This document shows positions 12,890 to 24,913 of a stretch of DNA of 64,000 bases, in pieces. The position numbers and the translations under genes are program-made. The notes beneath the pieces are model-generated. The model was not told the origin of the DNA and did not search any database. It saw nothing but the letters and a program-made list of their open reading frames with translations. Each line of letters begins with the position of its first letter. The stretch's first letter is position 1. Source of the DNA: Anastrepha obliqua (Eukaryota; Arthropoda; Insecta; Diptera; Tephritidae); assembly GCF_027943255.1 (NCBI RefSeq), contig NC_072895.1:41266001-41330000 (forward strand), in the 5' to 3' direction.

Positions 12890-14101
12890 CAGAGTGTCCC
12901 GCACTCGAAGTGCAACCAAATTCAGACCGCTCGCGCAACTGATACACGGGCATCAACTGTCTGTGATTTGGTTAATTGGCAGTCCATAGTATTGCTTACA
13001 AGCGCGTGAAAGCATTTTTCCGAGATTAACGCGAAAAAAAGAAAGTCAGTAATGGATTTCAAACGTAGTATTGTGATTGCATTATATTTGGCTGGAAAAT
13101 CACAACCAGCGATTTTTCGTGAGCTCGGGCACCTTCAAGTAAATAAAGTTTTTGTTTATGGCACCATTACTTGGTACAATGATACTGCTACCATCGCGAA
13201 ACGTCATCAAAACTCTGCAACGTCACGTGAAATGGTTGGAAAAGTTAAAACGCGACTTGAGCGAAATCCCCGACGAAGTGCCAATCAAATGGCGAAAGAA
13301 CTGAAAATATCTGACCGTAGCACCCGCCGCATACTGACAAATGATCTCAAAGTCAAGCGTTATAAGATGCAAAAGGCGCATGATCTCACACCAAACCAGC
13401 AACAAGTCAGACTTGAGAGAGCGAAGGAGTTGCTTTTCAAATTGAGCAATTCGTATAGTTTTATTTGACCGACCGTTCATACGAAAATTTAAGTCATCGA
13501 TTGGCCACCTGGAGGCAGCACCCGCCACAGGTAATGGTTTGGGCCACAGTAACCGCAGATGGGCGCTCTCCAAACGTTTTAATCTGGCGTCAATGTAAAT
13601 GAGAAATATTATCGGGAAAGTATTCTGAAGGTTGCTTTGAAGCCGTGGGCAGACAAACATTTCGGTGGCAAACCTTGGACGTTTCAACAGGACTCGGCAT
13701 CGTCTCACAATGCTCGAATGAATCAAGAATGGCTAAAAACAATGTTCCGAACTTCATAACGTCCACACAATAGCTCTCAAATTCGCCAGCCGTGAATCCG
13801 ATGCATTATTCTCTTTGGGCAATTTTGGAAAGCAAAGTCACCAGTCTCGAGGCGCTGAAAAACGCCATTGTCCACGAGAGGCCCAAAGTACCTATAAGTC
13901 ACAATTGGGGCATGTTGCGATTCGTTTCTGGACCGTCTCAAGGCCATATTCAAGGCAAGGGGTGGTCATGTCGGGTAGAAGTAAACTGATTCTTAATTTT
14001 GAATTATTTTCAAACATTTTTGCTTTGCCTTGAATAAAAGTAATTTTCCAAACTAAATTTATGGCCTCTTTAATTGGTTATACTTCGAGTGCCGGACCCT
14101 G
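12890..14101 (+). mobile_element. Tc1/mariner-superfamily element with TIRs
   Basis: The left terminus CAGAGTGTCCCGCACTCGAA (12890) and the reverse complement of the right terminus, CAGGGTCCGGCACTCGAAGT (ending 14101), form an imperfect TIR of about 28 bases. TA follows at 14102; the left TA is not preserved. The 1.2 kb length is normal for the superfamily. It carries one broken plus-strand transposase gene. Confidence 0.85.
13052..13990 (+). pseudogene. Tc1/mariner transposase, frameshifted
   Basis: The first 130 codons (13052-13441) are open and encode the bipartite DNA-binding domain: MDFKRSIVIALYLAGKSQPA, then the second helix-turn-helix RRSANQMAKELKISDRSTRR. After KELL the frame jumps to FKLSNSY, removing the stretch that normally holds the first catalytic Asp (FSDEK). 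The rest is spread over frames: VWATVTADG near 13540, then KPWADKHFGGKPWTFQQDSA (13640-13700) with the second Asp intact. The third catalytic site reads NPMHYSLW, so the usual Asp (NPMDY) is now His at about 13802. The terminal RLKAIFKARGGH block is still readable. The relative at 46697 suggests a DD37D/maT-like lineage, but I cannot measure the spacing because of the deletion. It cannot be active. Confidence 0.88.
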
Positions 14102-15282
14102 TATTAGATATGAGCATTTGAGTGTGATACGAAAAAACAATATTAAAGAGATTTACTAACTAATGTTATGTGCAACTATTCTTTTGGAGATATTTGAAAA
14201 ATGTCCTTCGCAATTTATATACACTGAAATATGCCTTGATTTGAATTTACCTAAAACCTGCAAACAGTTCGAACATCTAGCTTCATTATTTCCCGGTGAA
14301 AAAAAACTATTCACGCGTTAACAACTACAGCAAGGAGGTTCATTTAAATTTTATTTAAATTTTGACAATTCGTATGCTTCCCATTTAATCTTAGTAATTT
14401 TCTTATGAAAATGTGGTTTGCACTCATACAAATACAGACTGCGAAATTTGTGCAAATGAAAAAAAAAATTAAACATATTTGCATTAAATTTTCATACTTT
14501 TTTAACTGAGTCTTTCAAAAGCACGCAATTTTATAGCTCCTTAAATTTGGGTGTAATAAAGTGGAAGCTTTAAGTGGCTCGTAAATGGCGTTTAACTTAA
14601 GACATTTTTTTGCTCACGGTGCTGAGTGTTTTCTTCCTTAAAAAAAAAAATCGAGCATGGGAGAGAAAATAGCTCTAAATTCAATATTTTTTAAGTTTAA
14701 AAGCCGCTTTAGCAAAAGTGTTCAATAATATCATAAAAATAGGCTAATGCATTTTACTTTGAACTGCCTTTTCTTCAATTTAATTTACAACGTTTTTCTT
14801 ATCTCATCCATATTTTCTTAAAAAAACCCATTGTCTTAAATGCGCCATTTTTCACTGTAATTGAATCAAGTTTGACAAAATCTACTCAATGGAAGAGTAA
14901 TAAGTAGCGAATCTTGTAGTAAAATAATATTATTGGCCTCAATGAAAACGTTGTACATGCTTATGTATGTATGTGTTTTACTTTAATAGATGTATTTACT
15001 TATAGACAGAATATCAAATTTGATGTTAGCAAGAAACGTAACACTTGTGCCAAGTAATACATACACATACAAGCAGCCATTACCGCTCTCAGGAAGCGCA
15101 CAAAGGGGATAGACATTTTTTTTGTCTTCTTGTTAAAATTGATTTGTTGTCGCTCCTAATAGGTGATATATCAGAGCACTATAATGTTTATTCACCCATT
15201 TCAGTTTATTGTTATTTTTTCCTAGGCTATCCGCTAAGGGGTTACTTGCTAACAGAGTTGTGTATTGGCACTAAACAAGGTC
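14102..15282. other. AT-rich spacer
   Basis: No gene or clear repeat seen. The open frame at 15045-15287 has no recognisable motif. Confidence 0.5.
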
Positions 15283-15672
15283 GATGAGCAAAAACTCCAT
15301 GTTCTTGAGCGTAAAATCCTGCGAAATATATTTGATGCTGCTTGTGAAAATGCCATTTGGAGAATACGATTAAATCACGTGCTTGAATGACTGTATAAGC
15401 ACGCGGATATTATCATGACAATAAAGCTTAACAGTTTATAATAGGCTGGTCACTTTATAAGGGTAAACGAAACATACCCACCGAAGAAAATCTTACCGGG
15501 TACGTGCGGAAGAAATAGAGGCAAGGGTGGACCAAATAGAGGCGCTGAACTATTTAGTATACGTTGTTGGAGAACTCAAGCTGAGGATAAATCGAACTGG
15601 AGACAAATGTTACAGCAAGCCAAGACACGGACCAGATTGGTGTGCTTGTAATGATGATGATGAGGATGATTA
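15283..15672 (+). mobile_element. RTE-like non-LTR retrotransposon 3' end
   Basis: Broken plus-strand frames encode HVLERKILRNIFDAACENAI and WRIRLNHVLE, then WAGHFIRVNET, then DKSNWRQMLQQAKTRTRL. These match, in order, the conserved C-terminal region of RTE-like LINE polyproteins (ERKILRRIFG, WAGHVxRM, NWRxxAQDRxxWR). The coding remnant runs into ATGATGATGATGAGGATGAT at about 15650, a short 3' tandem repeat of the kind RTE elements carry instead of poly(A). Stops and frameshifts are present, and the 5' part is missing. The short frame at 15527 is an out-of-frame shadow of this relic. Confidence 0.75.
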
Positions 15673-15742
15673 TATATTTGTTGCAATCACGAAAACAGCT
15701 GACACGTAGTTGCCGAATTTGTATTGAGTTAGAGTTGCACTA

Positions 15743-16992
15743 CGAGGTGTGTTCAAAAAGTATCGGGAATTTTGTGTTTTTTTTCAAAAATTATTTATTT
15801 ATTCATTAATATCTATTTTGTCCTCTTCAAAGTAATCCCCATGAGATATTATGCCCTTGAGCCAACGTTTTTTCCAATCTTCGAAGCTCTTCAAAAAATC
15901 ATTTTTTTATCTTGTTTAGCTCCTTCGATGCCGTCTTTAACTCGTCAATCGAAGCGTAGCGTCGTCCTTTCATGGGCCTCTTCAGTTTCGGGAACAAGAA
16001 AGAGTTACAGGGGGCTAGCTCTGGGGAATTTGGTGGCTGTGGCATCCTTAGTGTGTTGTTTTTGGTGTGAGACACAAGCAACGATGTGTGAGCAGGGGCG
16101 TTATCGTGATGCACGAGCGAAATTTTTGTTCTTCAACAAATCCGGGCGTTTCTGAAGAATTGCATCGCGCAAATTGCGCATAACTGGCAGGTAATTTTCC
16201 TTATTCACCGTTTTACCCTGTGGCAAGAACCAATGATGCATAACGCCCCTGCAATCGAAGAAAACGGTAAGCAAAACTTTTACTTTCGACCGAACTTGGC
16301 GCGCTTTTTTCGGCCTTGGTTCGTGCGGCAGCTTCCATTGAGATAGTTGAGCTTTGGTTTCCACGTCATAACCATAAACCTACGATTCGTTACCAGTTAT
16401 GACCCTCGGGAACAAATTTGGGTCGTCGCGGACAGAGTCCAACATCTCATTAGCAATGTTAATGCGCGATGCTTTTGGCCGAAATTGAGCAGTTTTGGTA
16501 CGAATTTTGCGGCGACCCGTTTCATGCTCAAACCATTGAAAAAAGTCGAATGGCTCAGCAACTTCTCTCACGGTGATTCGACGATTGGCCAATACCATTT
16601 TCTTCTTTTCATCAATTTTTTCGTCTGTTGTTGAAGTGCTCGGGCGTCCGGCACGCTTTTCGTCGTTCACATCTTCTCGGCCTTCTGAGAACATTTTGTA
16701 CCACCGATAAACGTTGCTTTGGTCCAAAGTAGCTTCTCCGTATGACACAATCAACATTCGGAATGCATCCGCGCACTTAATTTCGTCTTTCACACAACAA
16801 TTGGTACAGGTTCTTTGATCCATCTTTTTAAATAGGTAAAAATCGAAGACGAGCCGAGACACGTGCAAGCAAAGCAGCTGTCAACAATTAACTGAACATT
16901 CAAAATAGCCGAACTCGTCGGCATGAGTGAGGGACATGAGTACCAACATATCGCCACAAAAAACTCCAGATTCTAATATAAGTAACCTGTCG
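15743..16992 (-). mobile_element. mariner element (CGAGGTGTGTTC family), near full length
   Basis: The element runs between TA dinucleotides at 15741-15742 and 16993-16994. Its end at the 3' side of the gene reads CGAGGTGTGTTCAAAAAGTA. The other end, in reverse complement, begins CGACAGGTTACTTATATTAG, so the inverted repeats are diverged. The 1250 bp length is normal for mariner. The single minus-strand gene is described separately. A lone terminus of the same type sits at 47627. Confidence 0.85.
15799..16823 (-). pseudogene. mariner transposase with mutated catalytic triad
   Basis: The start is MDQRTCTNCCVKDEIKCADA at 16823, and the end ...KIDIN-E-stop at 15799 keeps the native terminus, so almost the full length is represented. 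The amino part has the mariner helix-turn-helix region (MFSEGREDVNDEKRAGRPST, RRITVREVAE). A +1/-1 pair of shifts scrambles about 30 residues near 16470-16550. The first catalytic motif TGDESW reads TGNES-stop: the Asp codon is AAC at 16391-16389 and Trp has become TAG at 16382-16380. The second motif HHDNAPAH (about 16113-16090) is intact. The third, APCDFFLF, reads APCNSFLF, with AAC at 16006-16004. Two of the three metal-binding Asp are therefore Asn. METKAQLSQWKLPHEPRPKK lies between the first and second motifs. Confidence 0.92.
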
Positions 16993-18499
16993 TAAAAAAA
17001 AGCTTATCTTCTCTAATTTCAGATTACGACTAGAGAAACCAGGAACTTATAGATTTTCAACAAAACTTTTGTAGCCATAAAATAAATACTAAAATATATA
17101 AATGAAAATAATATTAGCTCCGAATTACCATCGACTTTTACTCGTACGCCACATACGAGTATATAAGTAAATACATGTATATATGTATATACATAAACAC
17201 ATTCTGAGCTATTAATATTTCAAATATTTTTTAATGAAATGAACAATTTCTCTGTGTGTTTTTGTGTGGCTTTGCTTGCCACGTTGCCCAGGATATAAAA
17301 GAACAGAAAAAAGGCATAAAACCACCTGCCATGAAGACAAAAGCAGCGTTAAAAATAAATCAATTTAGTCGCTGTGGCAGCAAAACAAAAAACAGAAAAC
17401 GTTATGGAAAACTCACAGTATTGCCAACAAAGATGAAGAAAAAAAAACAAAGAGAAAAAAGACCAAAAAATGGAACTTATTAGCAAGGCTCGATTACATA
17501 GCTTTCATCTGTTTTTGGAGGAAATTCATAAACGATTACATGCATTTACTTATAAGGCATAGATGTATGCAGTAGTAGATAAGTTTATACGCAAATGGTT
17601 GGCATATACACACTTTTTTGAGTGATTACCTGAGTTTCGCTGCCAATTAGAGAGCTTTTCCCTGGCAGAAATATCTTCATAGATTTACCGTTGCTTGCCG
17701 AGTGACAGTCACTATTAGAGAAATATTTGTTCTATCATTTGAATTTTTATGCCCACAAATCTTTATGGCACCATAACCGCGTTCAACCGAAGAATAACCA
17801 CTCACAATCCCGCCCACTCACTCAGCTATGGTGGCCGTAACTCATTTGGTGCACTGAATTCACTGCTAGTGAATAGTCTACCATATTTGTGGGTGGGCAA
17901 GAGTACATTGGTATATGTGATTGCACATATGTATATTTGCGCAGAGGTAGCGCAACACAGTAATCAACTTCAACTTTGCCGCAAATGAGCAAATAAGTTC
18001 CTTACTACTTTTATTTTTATTACAAAAGTTGAGATATAAATACTTTGTTTTTCGTTACCTGCGCAGTTGATCCACATACTTGTAGCCGCAAGTGAGTTCT
18101 TCCTTCCGTATATATGATTATCCACACGTGCATATGATTACCCGGTCGTCAAATCGACTAGTCGTAAAATATTTCACAACTAATATGTTATGAGTCATGC
18201 AAATTCAAACTGGTCAAAAATTTTTCTAGTCGAATTATGGACCAAAAGCACTCGTTTGAAATTGAAAAGGATAATTAAAAGAAAAAAAATCGTGAATGCA
18301 CAGTAAATACCTTTTTATTAAATATAATGTCATCCATTTTTATTTAGCAGCCCTGGATTTGTTACTAAATTTTGTCTTAAATTTTCGAAGAATTGAAACT
18401 CATAATATAAATATTCTAAAAGTGGCATAAAAGCATTTATTATGCTCAAATAAAAGTGAATGCAGAGGTTGAGGGCATGAATAATATGTGTTTTATCGG
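16993..18499. other. AT-rich spacer
   Basis: No recognisable gene. The Lys-rich frame at 17256-17483 and the one at 17749-17988 show no family motifs. TATATG-type simple sequence lies near 17160-17200. Confidence 0.5.
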
Positions 18500-19275
18500 T
18501 AAAAATCCGGTCTTTTTCGCTATTACTTCGACCTCAGTTTACAACAAGAAGTTAGAATTTTTTTTCAAATCTAGTCTTTTTCGGACTAGTTCAACCTCAG
18601 TTAGAAAATTCTAATTGTAAACTAGAAATTATAAATTTTTAACAAATCTGGCTTTTTTCGGACTAGTTTTAGAAAATGGTAATTGTGAACCAATCTGGTC
18701 TTTTTCGGACTAGTTCAACCTCAGTCAGAAAATTCTACTTGTAGGTTATTAATAAGAAATATTAAACAAATCTGGTCTTTTTCGGACTAGTTTTAGAAAG
18801 TGGTAATTTTTCGGAGTAGCTCAACCCCAGTTAGAAAATTCTAATATACTTGTAGGGTATAAATTAGAAATTTTAAGCAAATCTGGTATTTTTCGGACTA
18901 GTTCGACCTCAATTAGAAAATTCTACTTGAAAGTTATTAATAAGAAATTTTAAAGAAATCTGGTCTTTGTCGGGCTAGTTCAACCTCAGTTGGAAAATTC
19001 TACTTGTAAACTAGAAATTAGAAATTTTTAACAAATTTGGCCTTTTTCGGACTAGTTTTAGAAAATGGTAATTGTGAATCAATCTGGTCTTTTTCGGACT
19101 AGTTCGACCTGAATTAGAAAATTCTACTTGAAAGTTAGTAATAAGAACTTTTTAATAAATCTGGCCTTTTTCGGACTAGTTTTAGAAAAAGGTAATTGTC
19201 AACAAATTTGGTCTTTTTCATACTAGTTCGACTTTAATTGGAAAATTCTAATTCAAAACTAGTATTTTTTCTGAC
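18500..19275 (+). repeat. minisatellite with alternating long and short units
   Basis: About ten or eleven diverged tandem units begin with TCTTTTTCGGACTAGTT. Long units of about 75-80 bp continue CAACCTCAGTTAGAAAATTC. Short units of about 45 bp continue TTAGAAAATGGTAATTGTGA. Reading along, the order is roughly long, long, short, long, short/fused, long, long, short, long, short, long. This suggests a higher-order unit that duplicated as a pair. Confidence 0.85.
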
Positions 19276-21527
19276 TCGTTGGGTGTTTCATTGCATGCCA
19301 CATACACAAACATATACATACATACATTCATAAGTAGGGATTACAAATAGTTATCCGCTTTCGCGAAATTTTTATAAGCAACAAATTCAATCAACCAATC
19401 TTTATGTGCTTACTTGCCCCACTTAACAACAATTGCTAGTTATAAGCAGCAGCAGCAACAACGCCACATAATTTATTCCTATATAAGAAGCATTTGGTTT
19501 GTTCATTCTACTTATTCATATCTACTTCATGCACTTTTTTGCTGGCTCGCATTCATTAATTCGATAAACTTTGAGTGCTGCTAATTTGGTGTGGCATCAA
19601 TTTCCGAACAAAGTACTAAAATTAACCACATTATTTCAAACTATGCGTGTGAGTTTGCTATTGAAGCATAAGACATGTGGTATGTGGGGCAACCACCAAT
19701 TAGGTACTTCTCGGAAATTTAATCAGCTTTATACTTTGACCCAAAGGATAATCTATGTCTTGTTGGAGAAATGCGCGTATTTTTTTGTTTAGTATTTATT
19801 TATCAATCTAGAAGGCTGAGGATTGCGATAGTAAATAATTATTGGTATCTTTTTATCTTTTCTTCCAGCAAAGGCAATTCTTTTCCGACTGGTCCTTTTT
19901 TGGTGCACTCGTGCGTCTCTCAAAAGATAGGAAGCTCTACTACTAAAGCATTTTTGGAGAGGAATGCAGTAGTGTAAATAGAGTTGGGAAAATGTTTGTG
20001 GTTGCTTTAATTTAGATAACTTAGCTGAATTTATGTACACTTTTCATATGTTATCAGTATAACCCAGAAGAAATTTTATGTTTACCAAAGACTTCTTGGT
20101 GAATAATACGTGAGGTAGAAGGTTCGAACCAGTTCGTTCGGTTATCGCGCTAAAGTCTTAAAAACAAAAAAAAATTTCAGAAGAGAATTCAAGGGGGGAA
20201 GTCGGACAAGTCGCAGTATCGAAAGCAAGCGCCAGCTTTAGACGCATAGTGCCGGCTGTTCATCGCTTCGGATTAGCCCAAAAGATTATCATCAGAGCTC
20301 TCAGTATAAAAATGAGCGAAAAGGGGCTGAGAGGTGGTGTGTACGTAAACGGGATAATGAAAAATTTTATTTGGATAGAATTGTCTTGGAATAGTTACAT
20401 ACCCTCGTGTAGGTAGATGTGATAACATCTGAAAATTTTCAATTCAAAGTTTTGAGCCTTAATAAGGTAGCTTTCCCGGGGATAAATATGTTAATGATTT
20501 TGTTATACGAGTACCTATACCAACATTTCTACTGAACTGAAAAAAAAAACAAAAAAAAAAAAATATTGAGTCGCACTACTCCATGTCGGTGTTAGTAAAT
20601 TATTAGTAATTTTGTGTAACAAATGTGATGATTAAACGCAAGTCGTACATGCAAGCAAAAAATTCTTTTAACTGTAATCTATCTCAAAGCACACACCTCT
20701 TGTGTATAGATATATTCTGACAAAAAAGTTCCAGAAATTGATGACTTAAAAAGTCCGTTTAATCTAGGAATTATTAATGGCCTTACATTAACATTATGCG
20801 GCATTTGGGAGAGAAAATTCGAATTTGTGAAAAAAGCATAACGACCCACCATCAAACCACCATAACGCACTTGCCTGGCTATCAATGTGAATGAATTTCT
20901 GGCCAAGACATGAACTCATTAACACAAATGTCCATACTAAATAATGCAAAACAAAAAAGTGCTTCTAATTAGAGAGGACTGGAGTTGGGTCCTGCCTTTT
21001 ATGTTTCTTTCTTAATGGAGTGGTGTACAGAATGTAACTTTAGGTCTAGCAGGTCGGCAACAAAATATGTGTATATTTGTATGTGTATGTGTAAATCAAG
21101 ATCAATGCTTGATAACTTTTTATTGAACTTGTGTATGAAGATGTGTGCCTAAAAACTCGCATGAGATGAAACAAATTTCCTGATGTACGAAAAGCATATT
21201 AATAGGGTATATAATTCACAACTAACTGTGCTACACCTCGCATAATGACAATTGTAAGTTATAAGGACAAATATATACATTTTTGCTGCGTTGGCTTGGT
21301 AATACTCGTATGTCAATGGCTATGTAGGGCAGGCTATTTGCACTTAATTATCAATAGTAAGATAGCCTAAAAATGAAAAGATACAATTTTCTTCATGCTG
21401 CCCCCTTTTTTATTTTTTTTTTTTTGTTTTTATTTTTGACTTATTATTATTATTTCTTTTCTTTTGGTGCTTTGTTTTTGACGTTGTTAGCGCGAATAAT
21501 TGTAAATTTAAGAAATGTTTAAAAATA
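19276..21527. other. AT-rich spacer
   Basis: No gene recognised. Frames at 19571, 19771 and 19789 (minus), and at 20679 (minus), have no motif. A palindrome GGTTCGAACC near 20130 resembles a tRNA B box but has no matching A box or cloverleaf. Confidence 0.5.
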
Positions 21528-21965
21528 TTAGGTGCGCTACTAAGTTCTCGCTGTTTTTTTTGATGAAAATGTAACTTTATTCAAAAAAAAATTGTTACAA
21601 GTGAATCATTGAAAGTATTGCCCATCGCTGGCTATTAATATAGTTTTTCCCATCTTTCTGGTAGATCTCGTCTACCGTCGCGTTAAAACTGTTGAGGCTA
21701 TCCACGGATCAAGTCATTTTTTGATGTCTTCGTATGAAGGGAACTGCTGCTCAGCTAGACCATGTGTCATCGATCGGAACAGGTGATAATCGGACTGCGC
21801 AATATCTGGAGAATATGGCGGGTGGGGTAGGATTTCCCATTTTAGAGTTTCCAGCTAGGTTTTAACGGGTTTGGCATAGTGAGGCCGAGCGTTGTTATGC
21901 TGTAGAATCACTTTTTCATGCCTCTCCGCGTATTGCGGCCACTTCTCGCGTACTTTCATTGTACC
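21528..21965 (-). mobile_element. mariner fragment (TTAGGTGCGC family), C-terminal half
   Basis: TTAGGTGCGCTACTAAGTTC at 21528, preceded by TA, is the same terminus as in the copy at 5048. Going rightward, the minus strand carries the end of the transposase in pieces: SPDIAQSDYHLFRS, then further in HNNARPHYAKP (catalytic HDNARPH with Asp changed to Asn), then KVREKWPQYAERHEKVILQ. It breaks off at about 21965 with no second TIR, so it is truncated. It preserves the second-Asp region that the 5048 copy has lost. Confidence 0.85.
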
Positions 21966-22765
21966 TTTTTTCTTTAGCTAAAGCACGCCCTTTTTTACAA
22001 TTTTATGTTACATTAAATATAATGGCAGACCTTTTAGTAATTGTCTCAAGATTATATTAGATTAAGATTACGTAGTTGATACAAAAAGATTAAAAAAAAA
22101 AACATTTTTGAGGTTACAATTTTCCTTTTAATATAGAGGTTATAAGTTTGTTTTTCATGTTTTTCATTTCATTGCATTTATTAAGTCTCTACTTACAGAT
22201 CATAGGCTCAAAATAACTTATGGATAATATTTAGAGGCAATAATTAAAACTAGCTTGATTCCTGTTTATACATATAAAAAGATAGATCTAGGAAGGGAGC
22301 CCTTTTACAGAAACTAGTAATGGGGACATAGTTTACTAATTGATTTAAAAAGTTTGACATGCAGCCCATAGTTTAAACGCAATACCCTGTAGGAAATATT
22401 GAAGCTTATCTGCTCCATTCGATCCGAAAATCTATGGTACCACAGCCAATGTCAAAGATAAACATGAGCGAGTGTAGTATACGCCTGAAGAAATGTGATT
22501 TTGAGCTTATTAAAATACATACGTACTCCGTTAGTGATATCTAAGCCATATGCAAATTTCAACCTCATCAGTTCATCCATTCGAATGAATTGTTTTCGAT
22601 TTATCAAAACTAAATATTCAAACTTGAAGCCAAAATTTTCACGAATTTGGAAAAACTGAAAACAGAATTTTATAAGATTTGCCCAAAAGATGAAATCAAA
22701 CCCCAAAAGGGCGCACCTTTCTCATATTCCTACACCGATAGCCTTGAAATGAATAAAAAATATAG
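21966..22765. other. spacer with one unrecognised minus-strand frame
   Basis: A minus-strand frame at 22706-22452 contains RMDELMRLKFAYGLDITNGV and FLQAYTTLAHVYL. It looks protein-like in places, but I do not recognise a family and it overlaps AT-rich DNA. It could be retroelement debris; I do not claim a gene. Confidence 0.35.
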
Positions 22766-23094
22766 TTTGGGGAAAAATAAATCCATTATTTTATCGGTAG
22801 ATGGCTGTAGTGATCCATATCTCGTAAAGTATCAATCAAACAATTTAATGCTTATGCTCGTTGTGAAGATGACATTTCACACTAAAAAAAATTCGTTTGC
22901 TCTTCCATTTTGTTTGTTTGTTCCATTTCCATTTGTTCCATTCATTTGAAGTTACAGGATGTTAACAATGGAAGTCAGCAAAGAAAAATTTGTTAAATTT
23001 CACAGTTTTTCTTTGAAAAAAGCGAACATTCAACAGTTTTAAACCGTTTGCACAAAATTTTTATGCAAAAATTATAGATTTCTTTTATCCCAAA
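22766..23094 (+). mobile_element. mariner deletion derivative (TTTGGGGAAAAA family), copy B
   Basis: TTTGGGGAAAAATAAATCCA at 22766 is mirrored by AGATTTCTTTTATCCCAAA ending at 23094 (329 bp). Its leader (GATGGCTGTAGTGATCCATA, then CTCGTAAAGTATC) matches copies A and C. The transposase start MEVSKEKFVKFHSF lies at 22970. The sequence then jumps to a motif near the end of the DNA-binding domain, so most of the gene is deleted. Confidence 0.75.
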
Positions 23095-24913
23095 CAATAT
23101 TTTGTGTATTAAGCACCAAGTCCCGTTATTATTTTGACAAAATATGTTAGACCAAAAAAGTGTTGAAAGTGTTAAATCATGCGTTTAATTAAAACTAAAT
23201 GTCAAGTACACATTTGAATGGCAAAAAAAAAAACAAATTGGGGCAGTCAATTATTTGTATTGAAAGTCTTCATGTTTTTGTTCAAAAGTCAACTAACACA
23301 CAGCTGGGGTAGAAATTGCAAAGCAGAAGTGAGAGACAAAAATGCGAAACAGTATCAAAAGCGAAGTGCCGCTTATACGGCAATCCCTACATTGAACACA
23401 AAAGCTCGGCAATTTAATTAGTTTACTTTTGAAGTGCTGCCGTTTGTTTTTATTCTTCATTTTTTCATTTTTCTCTGAGAAGTGTGGATATGATTTCGTA
23501 CTGTTCTTCAGGTTAGTCAGCATTTTCTTTTCAATTACTTTTTTTATTTAATTGCATTTTCCAGCTTTGCTTTTAATTCTTCATACAATCGTTTTTTTCT
23601 TTTCTTCTTGTAACTTAACGTTTAAGTAGATTTCGTGGAAACCTGTATAGGTTTACTATGTCCGTTTCACCGGAATCTGTTGAAAACAAGCCTTGGCTAT
23701 TATTTACAACAGCAATGAAAACACAGTGAAGTGTTCAGAATTTTCGCTTTGGGCAAAATGCGAAGGCGTAAAGTGTTAAACTAGAAGTGGGTCAGAAAAT
23801 TAAGTAAATAAATACCTTCGTGACTTTTTTTATATGTTTGTGTAAGTAGTCGTAGTCAATGTAGGTAAACAGGCGTAGTCAATGTAGGTAAAAGTATTCC
23901 GGGATTAGTCTCACTGGGGCATAATTGGGTATGAATTCGAAAATTCTGAATTATTTCTTCAAAGTTTGGAAGCAACAAGGCTCAGAGGAAAACGTAAATA
24001 ACCACTCCACTAACACATGACGACAATAACACAATGTGATAACTTCAGCTTGATGATATTCTGAAGCACTGGTTTGGCTACTTCCCCATCGGGGGTGTGA
24101 ATTTTGCGAAGCAAACATAAAGTTATCTTTGCCATATTTGAATTTTAATTTTAATTTAAGTATTAAAAATTTCATAGTGTTTAAAACTATAATACTATAA
24201 CCCACCAGCTTTTGCGTCGCCAAAATGTCAAATAAAAAAATGAATAAAAAATAAAAATATCAGTACGCCAAATTTTAGTTTTGTTTCACTTAGATATATA
24301 TTTCGAGTTTCCAGAACGACTAGTCTCACTTCACACCCGTTCGGGTACAAAAGGGTATAATTCATCTCTTCTCAAATAAAAGGAAACAACAGTTCATTCC
24401 ACACAAAGAGATCAAACTTGGCAGCGGTCCCTTTGCTTCTTTACTTCTGATCCCATACACATTCGAGCCAAATCATATTTTTTGCAGGTTATGATCTTGT
24501 GTATGTGTGCGTGAAAGCGGAATTCAGTACTTGAAGGGCTTGTATTTATAAATTGTTTATAATTTAGTGAAAAATGCTCTGAGCTGTGTCCGCTTTCTTC
24601 TTGTTCCTTACATTGCCTTTTCACCTTTCCACCTTAACGCTTTCATACTTTCCGCTGCTGCTACTACTGCACTGACGTATTTGTAATGTAAGCATATTAG
24701 GGCGGTTCAAAAACTTTTCATCAAATGGTACCTGGCTGTTATACTAGAACATTTTGAGTCAAATTGCTGGAAATGATTCCCGTCTCTTTTCCCGAATCAT
24801 ATTTCCTGTCAACTTGTGTCCCGACAACCTGTATCCCGACTTGTTTATGAGTGATAAGTCGAAATTCTGAAAAATTCCCTTATTTTAGATGCGCTAAGCT
24901 ATACAAAATATTA
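23095..24913. other. AT-rich spacer
   Basis: No gene recognised. It contains a 19-bp direct duplication at 23851-23892. Frames at 23218, 23293 (minus), 23951 (minus) and 24412 (minus) lack motifs. Confidence 0.5.
23851..23892 (+). repeat. 19-bp direct duplication
   Basis: CGTAGTCAATGTAGGTAAA occurs at 23851-23869 and again at 23874-23892 with four bases between, a small perfect tandem duplication. Confidence 0.9.

Noticed and set aside
20120..20160. tRNA-like GGTTCGAACC
   Set aside because: Self-palindrome without an A box or cloverleaf.
22452..22706. Minus-strand frame with MRLKFAYGLDITNG
   Set aside because: Looks somewhat protein-like but I could not match it to any family; not enough to call a gene or retroelement.
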